DNA of 52,049 nucleotides. It comes from a bacterium. Lineage in GTDB: Bacteria > 4484-113 > JAGGVC01. Under the pieces are notes generated by a model. The model did no database searches and was not told the DNA's origin. It saw only the letters and a program-made list of their open reading frames with translations. Position numbers and translations under genes: made by a program. The stretch lies in the NCBI GenBank assembly GCA_039961635.1, contig JABRWB010000090.1:1-52049 (forward strand), given 5' to 3'. Below are positions 36,948 through 47,120 of this stretch, piece after piece. Within the stretch, counting starts at the first letter, position 1; every line of letters begins with the position of its first letter.

Positions 36948-39900
36948 ATGAGACGATTATCGGATTTCTTCATAGACAATTATCCGTTCGCTCTCATGAT
37001 GGCGCTGGCTCTGCTTCTTCTTGGAGCGGCTGCATACAAGCTGCTTCCGATTGAAGCCAGCCCAGACGTGCAAATACCCATTGCGATTGTGAGCGCTGTT
37101 TATCCCGGTGCACCACCCGAGGATGTCGAGCGTGACGTAACTTCCAAATTAGAGGAATTTGTGTCGCAGCTCGACGAAATTGATTACTACGCCTCGACAT
37201 CCGACGAAGGTTATTGCCTAATTTGGGTTGTTTTCCAGGCCGGCTCCGACCTTGAGCAGTCTGTGCGCGATGTCCGCGAAAAAATTTCACAGGCGAGGGC
37301 CGAGTTGCCGGACGATGTCGAAGATCCGATCGTGGACGACTTTTCCACTGCCGACGTGCCCACCGTCATTCTATCGCTTTCTTCGGCGGCATCCGAATCC
37401 GAAACTCACGAAGTTGCGCGGGAAATTGAAGACAGGATAGAACTCGTTTCCGGCGTCAACCGCGTGGATGTTTTCGGAGGAAGGAAGCGGGAAATCCGCG
37501 TCAATGTTGATCAGGACAAGCTGAACCATTACAGGATTCCACTGCAGCAGCTTGTATCGCGGCTGAAGGCTGGGAGCGCCGACATACCCGCGGGCTCCCT
37601 CGATTTGGGGGACACCAAATACACGATTCGAACGCGCAATCGTTTTGGTTCGCTGGACGAAATGGAGCGGATGGTGGCCGCGGAAGTCGGCGGCAAGCCG
37701 ATTTACCTGCGCGATGTCGCCGAAATCGTGGATGGATTCGAAGAGAGAAATACATTCGCCAGGCTTAACGGCAAGCCTTCGATAAACTTTCTCGTATACA
37801 AAAAGGACAACGCGAACACGATCGATACGAGCGTCGCCGTGCAGAACGAACTTGAATCATTCAAAAAGGAGCTTCCGCCGGGCTTTTCATTCGTTGTAAC
37901 AGGAGACCAGGCGGAAACTTCGCGCAAGCAGATTTCACTGATGCTGACGTCCGCGATATACGGCGCGGTTCTGGTGGTTTTGGTTATTTTCGTTTTTCTC
38001 GGTTTCCGCAATTCCATTTTGATCAGCCTTGCCATTCCGCTGTCGCTTTCATTTCCATTCGTCTGGCTTCTGTATAAAGGCTACAGCTTCAACAACGTCA
38101 CGATGTTTGGCCTGGTGCTTGTCGTTGGCGTTTTGGTGGACGACGCGATTATCGTCGTAGAAAACATTTACAGGTGGCTTGAGAAGGGAGTCCCGCGCGC
38201 GATCGCCGCAAAATCCGCCGCGCACGAGGTCGGTACCGCGATCCTATTCAGCGGGGCTACAACGATTGCCGCGTTTGCTCCGATGACTGTAATGACCGGA
38301 GTAACCGGCCAATTCATGAAGTTTATTCCGATAACAGTTATTGCGGCGATCGTTGGCGCGATGTTCAGCGCGCACACGGTCATTCCCGCGCTGGCCGCAA
38401 GACACTTGGTCAAATCCAAAATCGCGTCCAAAAGCACAAAGGCTGCCGGATTCGTCTCCAGGGCAAAAAAAAAGTATCTTAGTTCGCTCAACTATCTTCT
38501 GCGAAAGCCGCTTGCAATTCCAGGCGCGGTTTTGGCTCTTTGGATTGTTTCTATCGGATTGATCGTATCCGGCGCGCTGGATTTCGAGTTTTTTCCCGAC
38601 GCGAAATTACCCGATTTCACCTTTTCGATAACTGCGCCGGTCGGGACGAGTTTGGATGCGATGGACAGACTCGCAAAACAAGCAGAAGAAAGGATTGAAG
38701 CGTTTTCGGACGACCTGGTTTTTACAACTACAAATGTAGGCTCCTCGGGATTCACAACGCATTCATTCCAAAGATCCTCCTCGGGTTCTAACATCGCATC
38801 CATTCAGGGAAAACTGAAAACGGAAAACGTTGATCGGATCACGGCGCTGACCGACAAAATGAGGGATGCATTAAAAGGCATCCCCGGAGCGGAGTTCGAA
38901 TTCGAAGCGTTAACCACCGGGCCGCCCAAGGACGCTCCCGTAGTGATCCGAATAACCGGCGACGACCTGGAGCTGATGCCGGAATTGATAGAGCAGGTTA
39001 AATCCAAACTGGCCGCGATACCCGGGCTCGTGGATATTCGTGACAACTTCGACGAGACCAGACCCGAATTGTCGGTGGTGATCGATAGAGCCAAGGCCTC
39101 GCTGTCGGGGCTTGATCCCGCATCGGCCGCACTGGCTTTGAGAATGGCTTTCACGGGCATTGACGCGGGCGAGTATTTTGACGAACGGCTGAATGAACAA
39201 GTTGATATAGTTGTCACCTACCCCGAATCAGCCAGGCAGACTCCGTCCCAGCTTGCGCGCATTTCTCTGCTCGGCGCAATGGGAACTTCGGTTCCGTTGA
39301 ATCAAATCGCGACCGTGGATTTCACGTCGGGGAGGCAGGCCATCCAGCGCCGAAACGGCGTAAGAATCGCGGAGGTGCGGGCGGGGGTTTCCGGCATTTC
39401 ACCGTTTGCCGGATTGGCCAAAGCGAAGGCCGCAATGCGGGAAATCAAGTTGCCCCGCGGCTTTTCAATCCAATACTCCGGCGAAAACGAAGACCGGGAC
39501 AAAAGCTTCGGCAGCCTTGGAATCGCGATGCTCATCGCTATAATTGTAATTTTCGCGCTCCTCGTTCTCAACTTCCGCAGCTTTCTTCAGCCGCTGGTTG
39601 TGATGGGAACGATCCCCTTCAGCATGATCGGGGTGGTTTTCGGACTGCTCATTACCGGAAATTCTTTCGGCATTATGTCCTTCGTAGGGATAATCGCGCT
39701 TTCGGGCATTGTCGTAAACGATGCAATCGTGCTAGTGGACTACATAAATCAGCTGCGGGCAAAGGGAATGCGCAAGGCTCTTGCGGTGCGCCAGGCTTGC
39801 CTGGACAGGATGCGACCCGTTTTTCTTACTTCAATAACCACTATTTTCGGAATTCTGCCGCTCGCCAGCGGTATCGCTGTCGGGTGGAAGACCGGATACA

Positions 39901-40052
39901 GCGAGCTTTGGACTCCGCTCGGATGGACGATGATTTTCGGCCTGGCGATGAGCACGTTTCTCGTGCTTCTGGTTATTCCCTCTATATATATGGTTTTGAC
40001 TTGGATTGAGGAAGATTGGGCGCCGCGCATTTTTGGCGGGAGCGGTGAGTGA
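36948..40052 (+). CDS. RND-family efflux transporter, inner-membrane pump
   Basis: A 1034-residue proton-driven exporter of the AcrB type. It has twelve predicted membrane segments in the standard 1+5+1+5 pattern and two large periplasmic loops. TM4 carries the paired proton-relay aspartates in VLVDDAIIVVEN; GIVVNDAIVLVDYIN is in the second half. The start ATG lies 2 nt after the adaptor stop (a TTG at 36942 is in frame but less likely). The typical short KxxxxGxxRxAIA loop is present. The substrate is not predictable. Confidence 0.94.
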   Translation: MRRLSDFFIDNYPFALMMALALLLLGAAAYKLLPIEASPDVQIPIAIVSAVYPGAPPEDVERDVTSKLEEFVSQLDEIDYYASTSDEGYCLIWVVFQAGSDLEQSVRDVREKISQARAELPDDVEDPIVDDFSTADVPTVILSLSSAASESETHEVAREIEDRIELVSGVNRVDVFGGRKREIRVNVDQDKLNHYRIPLQQLVSRLKAGSADIPAGSLDLGDTKYTIRTRNRFGSLDEMERMVAAEVGGKPIYLRDVAEIVDGFEERNTFARLNGKPSINFLVYKKDNANTIDTSVAVQNELESFKKELPPGFSFVVTGDQAETSRKQISLMLTSAIYGAVLVVLVIFVFLGFRNSILISLAIPLSLSFPFVWLLYKGYSFNNVTMFGLVLVVGVLVDDAIIVVENIYRWLEKGVPRAIAAKSAAHEVGTAILFSGATTIAAFAPMTVMTGVTGQFMKFIPITVIAAIVGAMFSAHTVIPALAARHLVKSKIASKSTKAAGFVSRAKKKYLSSLNYLLRKPLAIPGAVLALWIVSIGLIVSGALDFEFFPDAKLPDFTFSITAPVGTSLDAMDRLAKQAEERIEAFSDDLVFTTTNVGSSGFTTHSFQRSSSGSNIASIQGKLKTENVDRITALTDKMRDALKGIPGAEFEFEALTTGPPKDAPVVIRITGDDLELMPELIEQVKSKLAAIPGLVDIRDNFDETRPELSVVIDRAKASLSGLDPASAALALRMAFTGIDAGEYFDERLNEQVDIVVTYPESARQTPSQLARISLLGAMGTSVPLNQIATVDFTSGRQAIQRRNGVRIAEVRAGVSGISPFAGLAKAKAAMREIKLPRGFSIQYSGENEDRDKSFGSLGIAMLIAIIVIFALLVLNFRSFLQPLVVMGTIPFSMIGVVFGLLITGNSFGIMSFVGIIALSGIVVNDAIVLVDYINQLRAKGMRKALAVRQACLDRMRPVFLTSITTIFGILPLASGIAVGWKTGYSELWTPLGWTMIFGLAMSTFLVLLVIPSIYMVLTWIEEDWAPRIFGGSGE

Positions 40053-40055
40053 CCT

Positions 40056-41945
40056 ATGCCGGTTATCGGAACAGCGGGCCACGTTGACCACGGCAAAAGC
40101 ACGCTGCTCGAAAAGCTGACCGGCCGCAATCCGATGCACCTGCCCGAGGAGCATGCGCGCGGCCTGACTATCGAGCTTGGCTTCAGCTACTGGCGCTCTC
40201 CGTCCGGCCGTGAATGCGGAATCGTGGACGTTCCGGGCCATGGAACTTTCGTCCGAAACATGGCCGGCGGCGCGTACGCGCTGGACGGCGTCCTTTTCGT
40301 GGTTGCGGCGGACGACGGATGGAAACCGCAATCGGAAGAGCATTTTTTCATCTGCCGAAGCGTGCGGATTCCGCGCGGCATAGTTGTAATTACAAAAGCC
40401 GATCTCGTATCGGAGCGACAGCTGGAAGACTTGCGCGACGAACTGGAGCTGCGGCTTGCGGACACCTTTCTCGATGGCGCTCCGATAATCCCGTGGAGTG
40501 CGTTCGATCCATCCAGCCACGGCAACTTGATCGGCAAAATTGATGAAATGCTCGCGTCGATACCGCCTGCTCCGGACATAGCCAAGCCGCGAATCTGGGC
40601 CGACCGCTCGTTCAAGATTGAAGGCGCCGGTCATATAATTACGGGCACCCTGGCGGGAGGCGGGATTAAATCCGGCGATGAAATGCATGTTTATCCCCAG
40701 GGCGTCCAAGCGCGCGTCAAGCGGATTGAAATGCATGGGCGAAATGTGCAGGCCGTTCCGCCCGGCTCGCGCGTTGCTCTTAATCTTGCGGTACCCGGAA
40801 GATATCCTCCCGAACGCGGCAGCCTGCTTTCCGGGGGTAAACCGCCCAAAGCCGCCGAAGAAATATGGGCGAACATCGAAATCGCGCCATCCTGGGAGCC
40901 GGGACTTAAAAGCGGAGGAACTTACCTCGGCCATCTTGGCACCGCTTCGTTCGAAATCCGTGTCTTCCCCGAAGAGCGGCGCAAACTCGGCCCCGGCGAA
41001 CGCGCCGTCGCCCGCCTGACGGTTTCGCCCGGCGCACCCGCGGAAATCGGCGATCATATAATTGTGTTTTCAAGTTCCCGACATGGAGTGGTGGCGGCAT
41101 GCGAGGTTGTCTATGCGGATTCGATACCCAAGCGCTCCAAAACCTCGGTCGTATTTTCCGCGATGAAAGCCTGCTCCCCACCGGAGCCCGAGTCCACCGT
41201 CTTGCTGAAATCCGCAATTTCTCCTACAGGTATTTCCGCTCTTGAATATTCCACCAAGTTTTCACTGGAGGCTTGCGTTAAAGCTGCCGAATCCCTCGCA
41301 TCGGAAGGCCGCATCGTAATTATCGGCGATTCTCCCGACAAATTCGCAGTCGGAATTGAGTCGCTCGCCGCCTTAAACGATATCCTCGAAAAGCAACTTC
41401 CGGCGCTCGCAAGCGAGCCATCAAACTTGGACGGAATTCCATTCGGCCGTTTCAAGCTTCCGGTCGACTTGCCGGAGCAATTCAAAAAAGCTTTACTTAC
41501 GCGATTCGCAGCCGGTCTGTCAGGCTGGACCGCTCGCGAACAAACTCTGATTCGAGAAGGCGCGACTACTGCCAACATCGAAAGCGACCCCGCGGCCCAG
41601 CGCGTGCTTGCGCGATTCAATACGGCTGTTTCGGAATATCCGACCTTGAAACAACTTTACTTTGAGTTCCAAAGAGACAAAAAGGCTGTCACGAGGCTTC
41701 TTGAGGAAAAGATTCTCGTAAGATGCCCCGGCGACATAGTAATTCCGGCCAAACGGCTGGCCGCTTTAAAAAGCATTCTAGTCGAATTACTTAAGCGCAG
41801 GGAGTCGCTCACCGTTCCCGAGATAAAAGACGCGTGGGGGCTGACGCGCAAACACGCGATACCGCTTTTGGAATACTTCGATTCAATTGGATTGACCGCA
41901 CGCGGCGAAAATGTCAGGACCCGCGGCCCCAAATTTCCTCAATAA
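40056..41945 (+). CDS. selB: Selenocysteine-specific elongation factor SelB
   Basis: A translational GTPase with G1 GHVDHGKST (residues 8-16), G2 RGLTIELGF, G3 DVPGHG and G4 TKAD, followed by SelB-type beta-barrels II-III and a C-terminal winged-helix tail (about 480-629) that would bind the SECIS hairpin. The 629-residue length and TKAD support SelB over EF-Tu. G3 normally reads DVPGHE; here the last residue is Gly. No selA, selD or tRNA-Sec lies in the window; the gene sits 3 nt behind an efflux pump, an unusual position. Confidence 0.88.
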   Translation: MPVIGTAGHVDHGKSTLLEKLTGRNPMHLPEEHARGLTIELGFSYWRSPSGRECGIVDVPGHGTFVRNMAGGAYALDGVLFVVAADDGWKPQSEEHFFICRSVRIPRGIVVITKADLVSERQLEDLRDELELRLADTFLDGAPIIPWSAFDPSSHGNLIGKIDEMLASIPPAPDIAKPRIWADRSFKIEGAGHIITGTLAGGGIKSGDEMHVYPQGVQARVKRIEMHGRNVQAVPPGSRVALNLAVPGRYPPERGSLLSGGKPPKAAEEIWANIEIAPSWEPGLKSGGTYLGHLGTASFEIRVFPEERRKLGPGERAVARLTVSPGAPAEIGDHIIVFSSSRHGVVAACEVVYADSIPKRSKTSVVFSAMKACSPPEPESTVLLKSAISPTGISALEYSTKFSLEACVKAAESLASEGRIVIIGDSPDKFAVGIESLAALNDILEKQLPALASEPSNLDGIPFGRFKLPVDLPEQFKKALLTRFAAGLSGWTAREQTLIREGATTANIESDPAAQRVLARFNTAVSEYPTLKQLYFEFQRDKKAVTRLLEEKILVRCPGDIVIPAKRLAALKSILVELLKRRESLTVPEIKDAWGLTRKHAIPLLEYFDSIGLTARGENVRTRGPKFPQ

Positions 41946-41967
41946 GATTTAGCTCGCAGCCTGGATG

Positions 41968-42264
41968 CTAAAACGTTCTTCCCTTTGACATGTCTTCGTC
42001 GGATTTGGGGGAAGGCGGGGTCTGTCTTGGCTCCGCTGCCTGCTGCTGCCTTGCGCTGCTTGATTCGGACAGGATTCCGCTGTAGCGGTATTGCGATTCC
42101 TCGTCCCGCAGTCTGTCCGACTCACGGTCGAACTCCTGCTTGAACTTGTGAAAGAAGTCTGCGTACGCTTTACCGGCCGTTGCGGGATCGCCCGACTGGT
42201 TGAACCGGGCGAACACCAAACCGGCCACGTAATGTAGATGCGTTTCGTTTTCGTGTTCGATCAT
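41968..42264 (-). CDS. Small protein of unknown function
   Basis: 98 residues from the ATG at 42264, which has AAGGGA 8 nt upstream. The N-terminal part is helical (HYVAGLVFARFNQ, then YADFFHKFKQEFDRESDRL) and the last 40 residues are Ser/Gln/Pro-rich and probably disordered. No signal peptide. It follows the PKD lipoprotein by 46 nt and converges on selB. Family not recognised. Confidence 0.6.
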   Translation of the reverse strand: MIEHENETHLHYVAGLVFARFNQSGDPATAGKAYADFFHKFKQEFDRESDRLRDEESQYRYSGILSESSSARQQQAAEPRQTPPSPKSDEDMSKGRTF

Positions 42265-42310
42265 TTTGTAATCCCTTATGCAGAGAGTCGGATTATACAA
42301 CAGCGGGACG

Positions 42311-45247
42311 CTACGGCACAAAGTATTTCGCGAATTTGAGACCGTACTCGTTTGTCTGGTTTTGGAAATAAGCGACGTGCGGGACTCCGTTCGCGTCAAA
42401 GTCCAGCGAGCAGTATTCGCCAACCCTGCGCCATCCGTCGCCGTCGTCGATCCATGTCACGTCCCAGCCGCTGCCGTTCCACTTCGCGAACTTCAGGAAT
42501 CTGTCCGTGCTGTCATAGAATGCAATGCACGGATTTCCATCGGAATCGAATTTGAGCGAGTTATATTTGCCCGCGGCAACGGCTCCCTGACCGAAAACAA
42601 CCTGGGATGCCCAGTCGGTTCCCGTCCAGGACGCGTACAAAAGATCGTCCACGTCGCTGTCCCAGTACCAAGCTATGGCGGGATTGCCGGATGCATCCAA
42701 CGCAAGCGATCCCTCGCCTTTACCGTTCTCGGTTCCGGAATCCACCGTCTTACGGCTCCAGCTTGAACCCGTCCACCAGAACGACTCGAACAGCTCGTTT
42801 GGAATTCCGCCCGAATCGATCGTATATAAGAATGCAACCGGATTGCCGGAACTATCATGGATTAACGAGCAAGAGGTCGCCGCACTGGGCATTGGCGATG
42901 CATTCCACGAGGTGCCGTTCCATCTGACGATTCTGCAGTCGTTCGGCTGACCGGCGTTCCTGTGCACTATCGCAGCCGTATCCGGATCGAAATAATCCAA
43001 CGATGCATCCACGCCGTAAAGCCCGACGCCGGGTCCGTCTCCGTCAACAATCTCTCCGTTCCATTGCGAGCCGTCCCACCAGGATACCTTTAGATCGCTC
43101 AACGGCGTATCCAAACTCTCGTAGGAATACTGATACGCGACAAGCGGATTTCCTTCCGCGTCGAACTCCAGACTCGCATACGAACCGCAGGCGCCGCCTG
43201 ACGCGTCGTCGATATCGGAAATCACCCACTGGTCGTTTTGTTTTTGCGCAAATCTAAGAATATAAGATTCGGCGCTGGTTCGTTTCTGGTAAACCACGGT
43301 GGGGGTGCCATCCGGGCCGAATTCAAAGTCCACATTTTGCCCGAGCTGCGTCGTGCCTCCGTATTCAATGAACTCCTTGATCCAGCCGTAAACCGACACA
43401 TCTATCGTAGCGGTTGACTGCATACCGTCGTTGTCAGTCACCCTTAACTTGCACTTGTACAAGCCGGATTTCGTGTAAATGTGAAGTACCGTTGGATCGG
43501 TGAGCGAATCCAAATCGTAACTTCCATTGTTTTCCCAGTCCCACTCGTATTTCGTAATCACCCCGCCGTCGTCGAAGCTTGAAGACGCGTCGAAATGCAC
43601 CGTTAAAGGCGGGAATCCGGCGGAATCTTCCGAAAGAATAACCGCAACCGGCAGGGCTTGAGCCAGGATTCCAAGGGAAAACTCGTCCGTTGCTCCCATA
43701 TTGTCCGTGACTCGTAGGTTGGGAGCGTAAAGACCCGCTGATTCATATGTGTATTGAACAACTTCGCCGGTATTCCTGACGTCGTCGAAAATCCCGTCCC
43801 CATCGAAATCCCATTCGAAACTGACCAAACTTCCCCCCATATCGAAGCTAGACGCCGGATTGTAATTCACCGTCAACGGCACCAAACCCTGCTGAACATC
43901 CACGGTGAAATTCGCGGTGGGCGGCCTGTTGATGAGGACCTCCGCGGATGCCGTCGCGCTCGATCCTCGGTCGTCTGTTACGCGCACCACGGGATTGTAC
44001 GATCCGGGTTTCCGATAGGTAACCACAATTTGGGGATCAACCTTGTTAAATGCGTCGTAGCTGCCGTCACCGTCATAATCCCAGTCGTATTTGACTATCA
44101 CCCCATCCGGATCCAGCGAAGCGCCGGCATCCAAGGTAATGTCAACCGGCGGATTTCCGGCTTCTGGATTTGCGATTAAGGACGCGACCGGAGCTACGTT
44201 CGGCACGACAGTTACTGAAATCGTGAATTCAAATTCGTCGCTGCCGAATTGATTCGTAGCAACAACCGAGCAATCGAAATCTCCTTCTGATTCCGAAAGC
44301 GTCACAACAGGATTTTGGCCCGTCGGATTGGACGGCGTGGCCGCTTCGCCCAAATCCCATAGCAGCATTACGGGCTCGGTACCGGAATACACGGCTTCAA
44401 ACGTGATCTCTTGGGATGCTTCCCCCGACAGCGGAGAAACTGAAACAACCTCCGGCGGCTGCCCTATTTCAACCGGGTCGCTATCGGCGCCGTGATTTCC
44501 TTGTGAATCAACCGGACGGACCAATACGTACCGGAGCGCGTTTTGAGGAAGCGAAAATTTAAGTTTGGTTCCAGCCTCCTTGATACCGCCCAGTTCGTCA
44601 AGATTCACGGCGGCGAGAAGCTGAAAATCTGCCGCGGGACTGTTCGAAGTCAAAACTTCGTAACCGGCCACTTCGTTGAGGAAATTCAATGCGATTTGCG
44701 TTATATCGCTGACTCCGACTTCGCCGCTCGCGTCGCCGTCAACCCAGGTTTCATAGATATCGTTCCCCAATCCGTCGTCGGTATCGGCCAAATAATTGAT
44801 CGCGATTGGCGTGACATCGGAAACTCCAACCTCGCCGGTACGGTCGTAATCCCCCCGATTTTGATAGCTCCAGGACAATTCTCCGGTGTCTTCGCCGTAT
44901 TCCAGATCCAATACCCTTCCAAGCTCGCCGGAGGCAACCTGCGAGCTGGTCCGCAGCGTTCCAGCGCGGCCCGCGTGCAGAAGAAGCGATTCAAGGCGGC
45001 TTCGCAGCGCTTCGAATACATCTTCACTGCACTCCTGCGGAACCGGAATTTGGGAGAGGCGCATCAGTTCGTAATCCAGAGGCGGCTTTTGTTCGATCGT
45101 CACAGATGACATAATGGCCGGCGGCTCGTCGCTCAACTGCGTTCTTGTGCCTCCTCCTGCCTTGCAGGAAAGAAGAACAAAACCGGCAGTCGCCCCCAAC
45201 ACGATAAAAGAAAAAAAACGCAACCCGCGGACTCCATATGAAGACAT
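42311..45247 (-). CDS. Large lipoprotein with dockerin-like EF-hands, PKD domains and C-terminal repeats
   Basis: 978 residues from the ATG at 45247 (GGAGA 8 nt upstream; TATAAT at 45287-45292 on this strand). The signal peptide ends in the lipobox LLSC. Around residues 125-190 are two dockerin-like EF-hand repeats (GEVGVSDVTPIAINYL and GEVGVSDITQIALNFL). A fibronectin-like part and a first Ig-like domain follow, then three PKD domains (about 350-620) with YDWDYDGDG, EWDFDGDG and EWDWENNG. The last 350 residues repeat a roughly 50-residue unit of the pattern SLxFDxxGNPxxAYxxS at least six times, probably a beta-propeller. Likely anchored and surface-exposed, for binding proteins or polysaccharides; no catalytic domain seen. 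Confidence 0.85.
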   Translation of the reverse strand: MSSYGVRGLRFFSFIVLGATAGFVLLSCKAGGGTRTQLSDEPPAIMSSVTIEQKPPLDYELMRLSQIPVPQECSEDVFEALRSRLESLLLHAGRAGTLRTSSQVASGELGRVLDLEYGEDTGELSWSYQNRGDYDRTGEVGVSDVTPIAINYLADTDDGLGNDIYETWVDGDASGEVGVSDITQIALNFLNEVAGYEVLTSNSPAADFQLLAAVNLDELGGIKEAGTKLKFSLPQNALRYVLVRPVDSQGNHGADSDPVEIGQPPEVVSVSPLSGEASQEITFEAVYSGTEPVMLLWDLGEAATPSNPTGQNPVVTLSESEGDFDCSVVATNQFGSDEFEFTISVTVVPNVAPVASLIANPEAGNPPVDITLDAGASLDPDGVIVKYDWDYDGDGSYDAFNKVDPQIVVTYRKPGSYNPVVRVTDDRGSSATASAEVLINRPPTANFTVDVQQGLVPLTVNYNPASSFDMGGSLVSFEWDFDGDGIFDDVRNTGEVVQYTYESAGLYAPNLRVTDNMGATDEFSLGILAQALPVAVILSEDSAGFPPLTVHFDASSSFDDGGVITKYEWDWENNGSYDLDSLTDPTVLHIYTKSGLYKCKLRVTDNDGMQSTATIDVSVYGWIKEFIEYGGTTQLGQNVDFEFGPDGTPTVVYQKRTSAESYILRFAQKQNDQWVISDIDDASGGACGSYASLEFDAEGNPLVAYQYSYESLDTPLSDLKVSWWDGSQWNGEIVDGDGPGVGLYGVDASLDYFDPDTAAIVHRNAGQPNDCRIVRWNGTSWNASPMPSAATSCSLIHDSSGNPVAFLYTIDSGGIPNELFESFWWTGSSWSRKTVDSGTENGKGEGSLALDASGNPAIAWYWDSDVDDLLYASWTGTDWASQVVFGQGAVAAGKYNSLKFDSDGNPCIAFYDSTDRFLKFAKWNGSGWDVTWIDDGDGWRRVGEYCSLDFDANGVPHVAYFQNQTNEYGLKFAKYFVP

Positions 45248-45329
45248 TTTGCTTTCTCCAAACTGCAACGGATGATAAGACGTAAAATTATACCGCGGTT
45301 TTTTCCGTCGAAGTCCTTTTCCCCGAAAA

Positions 45330-45722
45330 TTATTCCCCCTTGAGTTTCATATCCGGATGCCCGATTTCCTCGTCCGACCAATGCGGAAGCTGATAAGTTC
45401 CATCCTTTTCCCACGGTCTCTCTTCAAACGGCAGCTCGTTTACAAATTCGATTGCCGCGTCCCCGCAAATCTTGTTTTGGCAGGCGAGCCTGATTTCCGG
45501 CTCCTTCACTTCCTTCAGAGCAAGTACGAACCGCTCGAACTCGTTCGGCGCGGAAAAATGTTCGAGCCCGGACACCACCCTGCATCTGCATGTTGCGCAA
45601 CGCGCCCTGCCCTTGCAGTTGTGGCGTATCGGCATCCTGCGCTCGACGAGCTGCCGCAGAATGGTTTCATCGGACGAAATCTCGATTGTCTCGCCGGTGT
45701 TCAAAATCGTCAGTTTGGGCAT
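45330..45722 (-). CDS. 2Fe-2S ferredoxin, adrenodoxin-type spacing
   Basis: 130 residues. An N-terminal beta-grasp domain has the cluster ligands in NCKGRARCATC (C-x5-C-x2-C) and a fourth Cys in RLACQNKI. A C-x5-C spacing fits the bacterial/adrenodoxin class rather than the plant type (C-x4-C). An acidic C-terminal tail of about 35 residues extends past the domain. It is divergent from hutI. Partner unknown. Confidence 0.9.
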   Translation of the reverse strand: MPKLTILNTGETIEISSDETILRQLVERRMPIRHNCKGRARCATCRCRVVSGLEHFSAPNEFERFVLALKEVKEPEIRLACQNKICGDAAIEFVNELPFEERPWEKDGTYQLPHWSDEEIGHPDMKLKGE

Positions 45723-45831
45723 GGCTTCTCCTTGAACCTCAAGTTTCTACCCGCGAGCGCAAAACGTTATCGCCGCGCGCCTTGGCCGTTCTATAATGCA
45801 CCGGAAGCCGTCAATCCGGCTTTCGTCGCCG

Positions 45832-47106
45832 ATGTTCGACATCCTTTTGAAAAACACGACCGCCATCACCCTTTCCGAAGGAGAAATTCCGCGCAGAGGC
45901 GAGGCCATGCGCGAGCTTGGAGGGGTCCTAAACGCCTACATCGGAATCGATTCGGTTAGTGGAACAATCAGCTACCTAGGCGTCCACGAGCCGGGTGAGA
46001 TTGGGGATAACTGTGAAGTAGTGGATTGCGAAAGGCGGCTCGTTCTTCCGGGATTTGTCGACCCGCACACGCACCTTGTTTTCGCCGGCTCCCGCCCAAA
46101 CGAATTCTACCTGCGCGCCGCGGGCAAAACATACCTCGACATAAGCAAGTCCGGAGGCGGGATCGCGGCAAGCATCAAGGCAAACCGCGACGCCACGATG
46201 AATGAACTTGTATTGTCGGGACTTCGCCACACCTGGGAAATGGCCAGATGCGGGACGACGACAATCGAAGCAAAAAGCGGCTACGGCCTTTCTTTCGAAG
46301 CGGAAGTCAAATCGCTTGAAGCAATCCGGGAAGTTTCAAGTCTGGCTCCGCAGGAGATAGTCCCGACATTCCTCGGCGCGCACGCGATTCCGCCGGAATA
46401 CTTGAACAGGCGTGAGGAGTATCTCGATCTCGTCCGCGGCCCTATGATGCGGGAGATTGCTTCCCGCAAGCTGGCCGAATTCGTCGACGTCTTCGTCGAG
46501 GACGGCGCTTTCTCGCTTGCCGAAGGCAGACGCGTTTTGGAGTCCGCAAAATGCTCCGGTTTGGGAATCAGGATTCACGCGGACGAATTCACCAATATGG
46601 GGGTAGCCGCTCTCGGTGTCGAGTTCGGCGCGGCCAGCGTTGACCACCTTGGCGCAATCGGCGAATCCGGAATCACCGCCCTCGCCGACTCTGATACAGT
46701 AGCCATTTTGATGCCGGGAACAATCTTTTTCGTCGGAAGCGACGGTTACGCCCCGGCGCGCCGATTGATCGACTCGGGCGCCGCGGTCGCGCTCGCAACC
46801 GACCTCAATCCCGGCAGCAGCATGATTTTCTCGATGCCCCTTGTCATGACGCTCGCAGCACTCAAAATGCGGATGACCGCGGAGGAATGCATCACAGCTG
46901 CAACCGTCAACGCCGCGTATTCCCTCGGCCGCGCACATCGCAAGGGTACGCTTGCTCCCGGTAAAGATGCCGATTTAATCATCTTTGACGTATCCGATCC
47001 CGCCGAAATCCCCTACCGGATGGGCCAGGACATCGTAAGCGACGTGATGATCGGCGGCCGCTGGATCAAGCGCAATCATACGATGCTTTGGAGACCGCAA
47101 TTTTAA
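45832..47106 (+). CDS. hutI: Imidazolonepropionase
   Basis: Opens the ring of imidazolone-5-propionate to N-formimino-L-glutamate in histidine degradation. Amidohydrolase metal motif DPHTHLVFAG; also EFYLRAAGKTYLDISKSGGGI, EAKSGYGL, FLGAHAIPPE, RIHADEF and ATDLNPGSS, all HutI-specific. The frame is open to an ATG at 45796, but that ATG lies within a TATAAT (45792-45797) that looks like the promoter, so the ATG at 45832 (424 aa) is preferred. hutH and hutU are not in the window. Confidence 0.94.
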   Translation: MFDILLKNTTAITLSEGEIPRRGEAMRELGGVLNAYIGIDSVSGTISYLGVHEPGEIGDNCEVVDCERRLVLPGFVDPHTHLVFAGSRPNEFYLRAAGKTYLDISKSGGGIAASIKANRDATMNELVLSGLRHTWEMARCGTTTIEAKSGYGLSFEAEVKSLEAIREVSSLAPQEIVPTFLGAHAIPPEYLNRREEYLDLVRGPMMREIASRKLAEFVDVFVEDGAFSLAEGRRVLESAKCSGLGIRIHADEFTNMGVAALGVEFGAASVDHLGAIGESGITALADSDTVAILMPGTIFFVGSDGYAPARRLIDSGAAVALATDLNPGSSMIFSMPLVMTLAALKMRMTAEECITAATVNAAYSLGRAHRKGTLAPGKDADLIIFDVSDPAEIPYRMGQDIVSDVMIGGRWIKRNHTMLWRPQF

Positions 47107-47120
47107 TTTTGGAGGAATCC

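Noticed and set aside
39831-41057. Long minus-strand frame (408 codons) opposite the RND pump and selB
   Set aside because: Antisense to strong homologues; no domain recognisable and no ribosome site.
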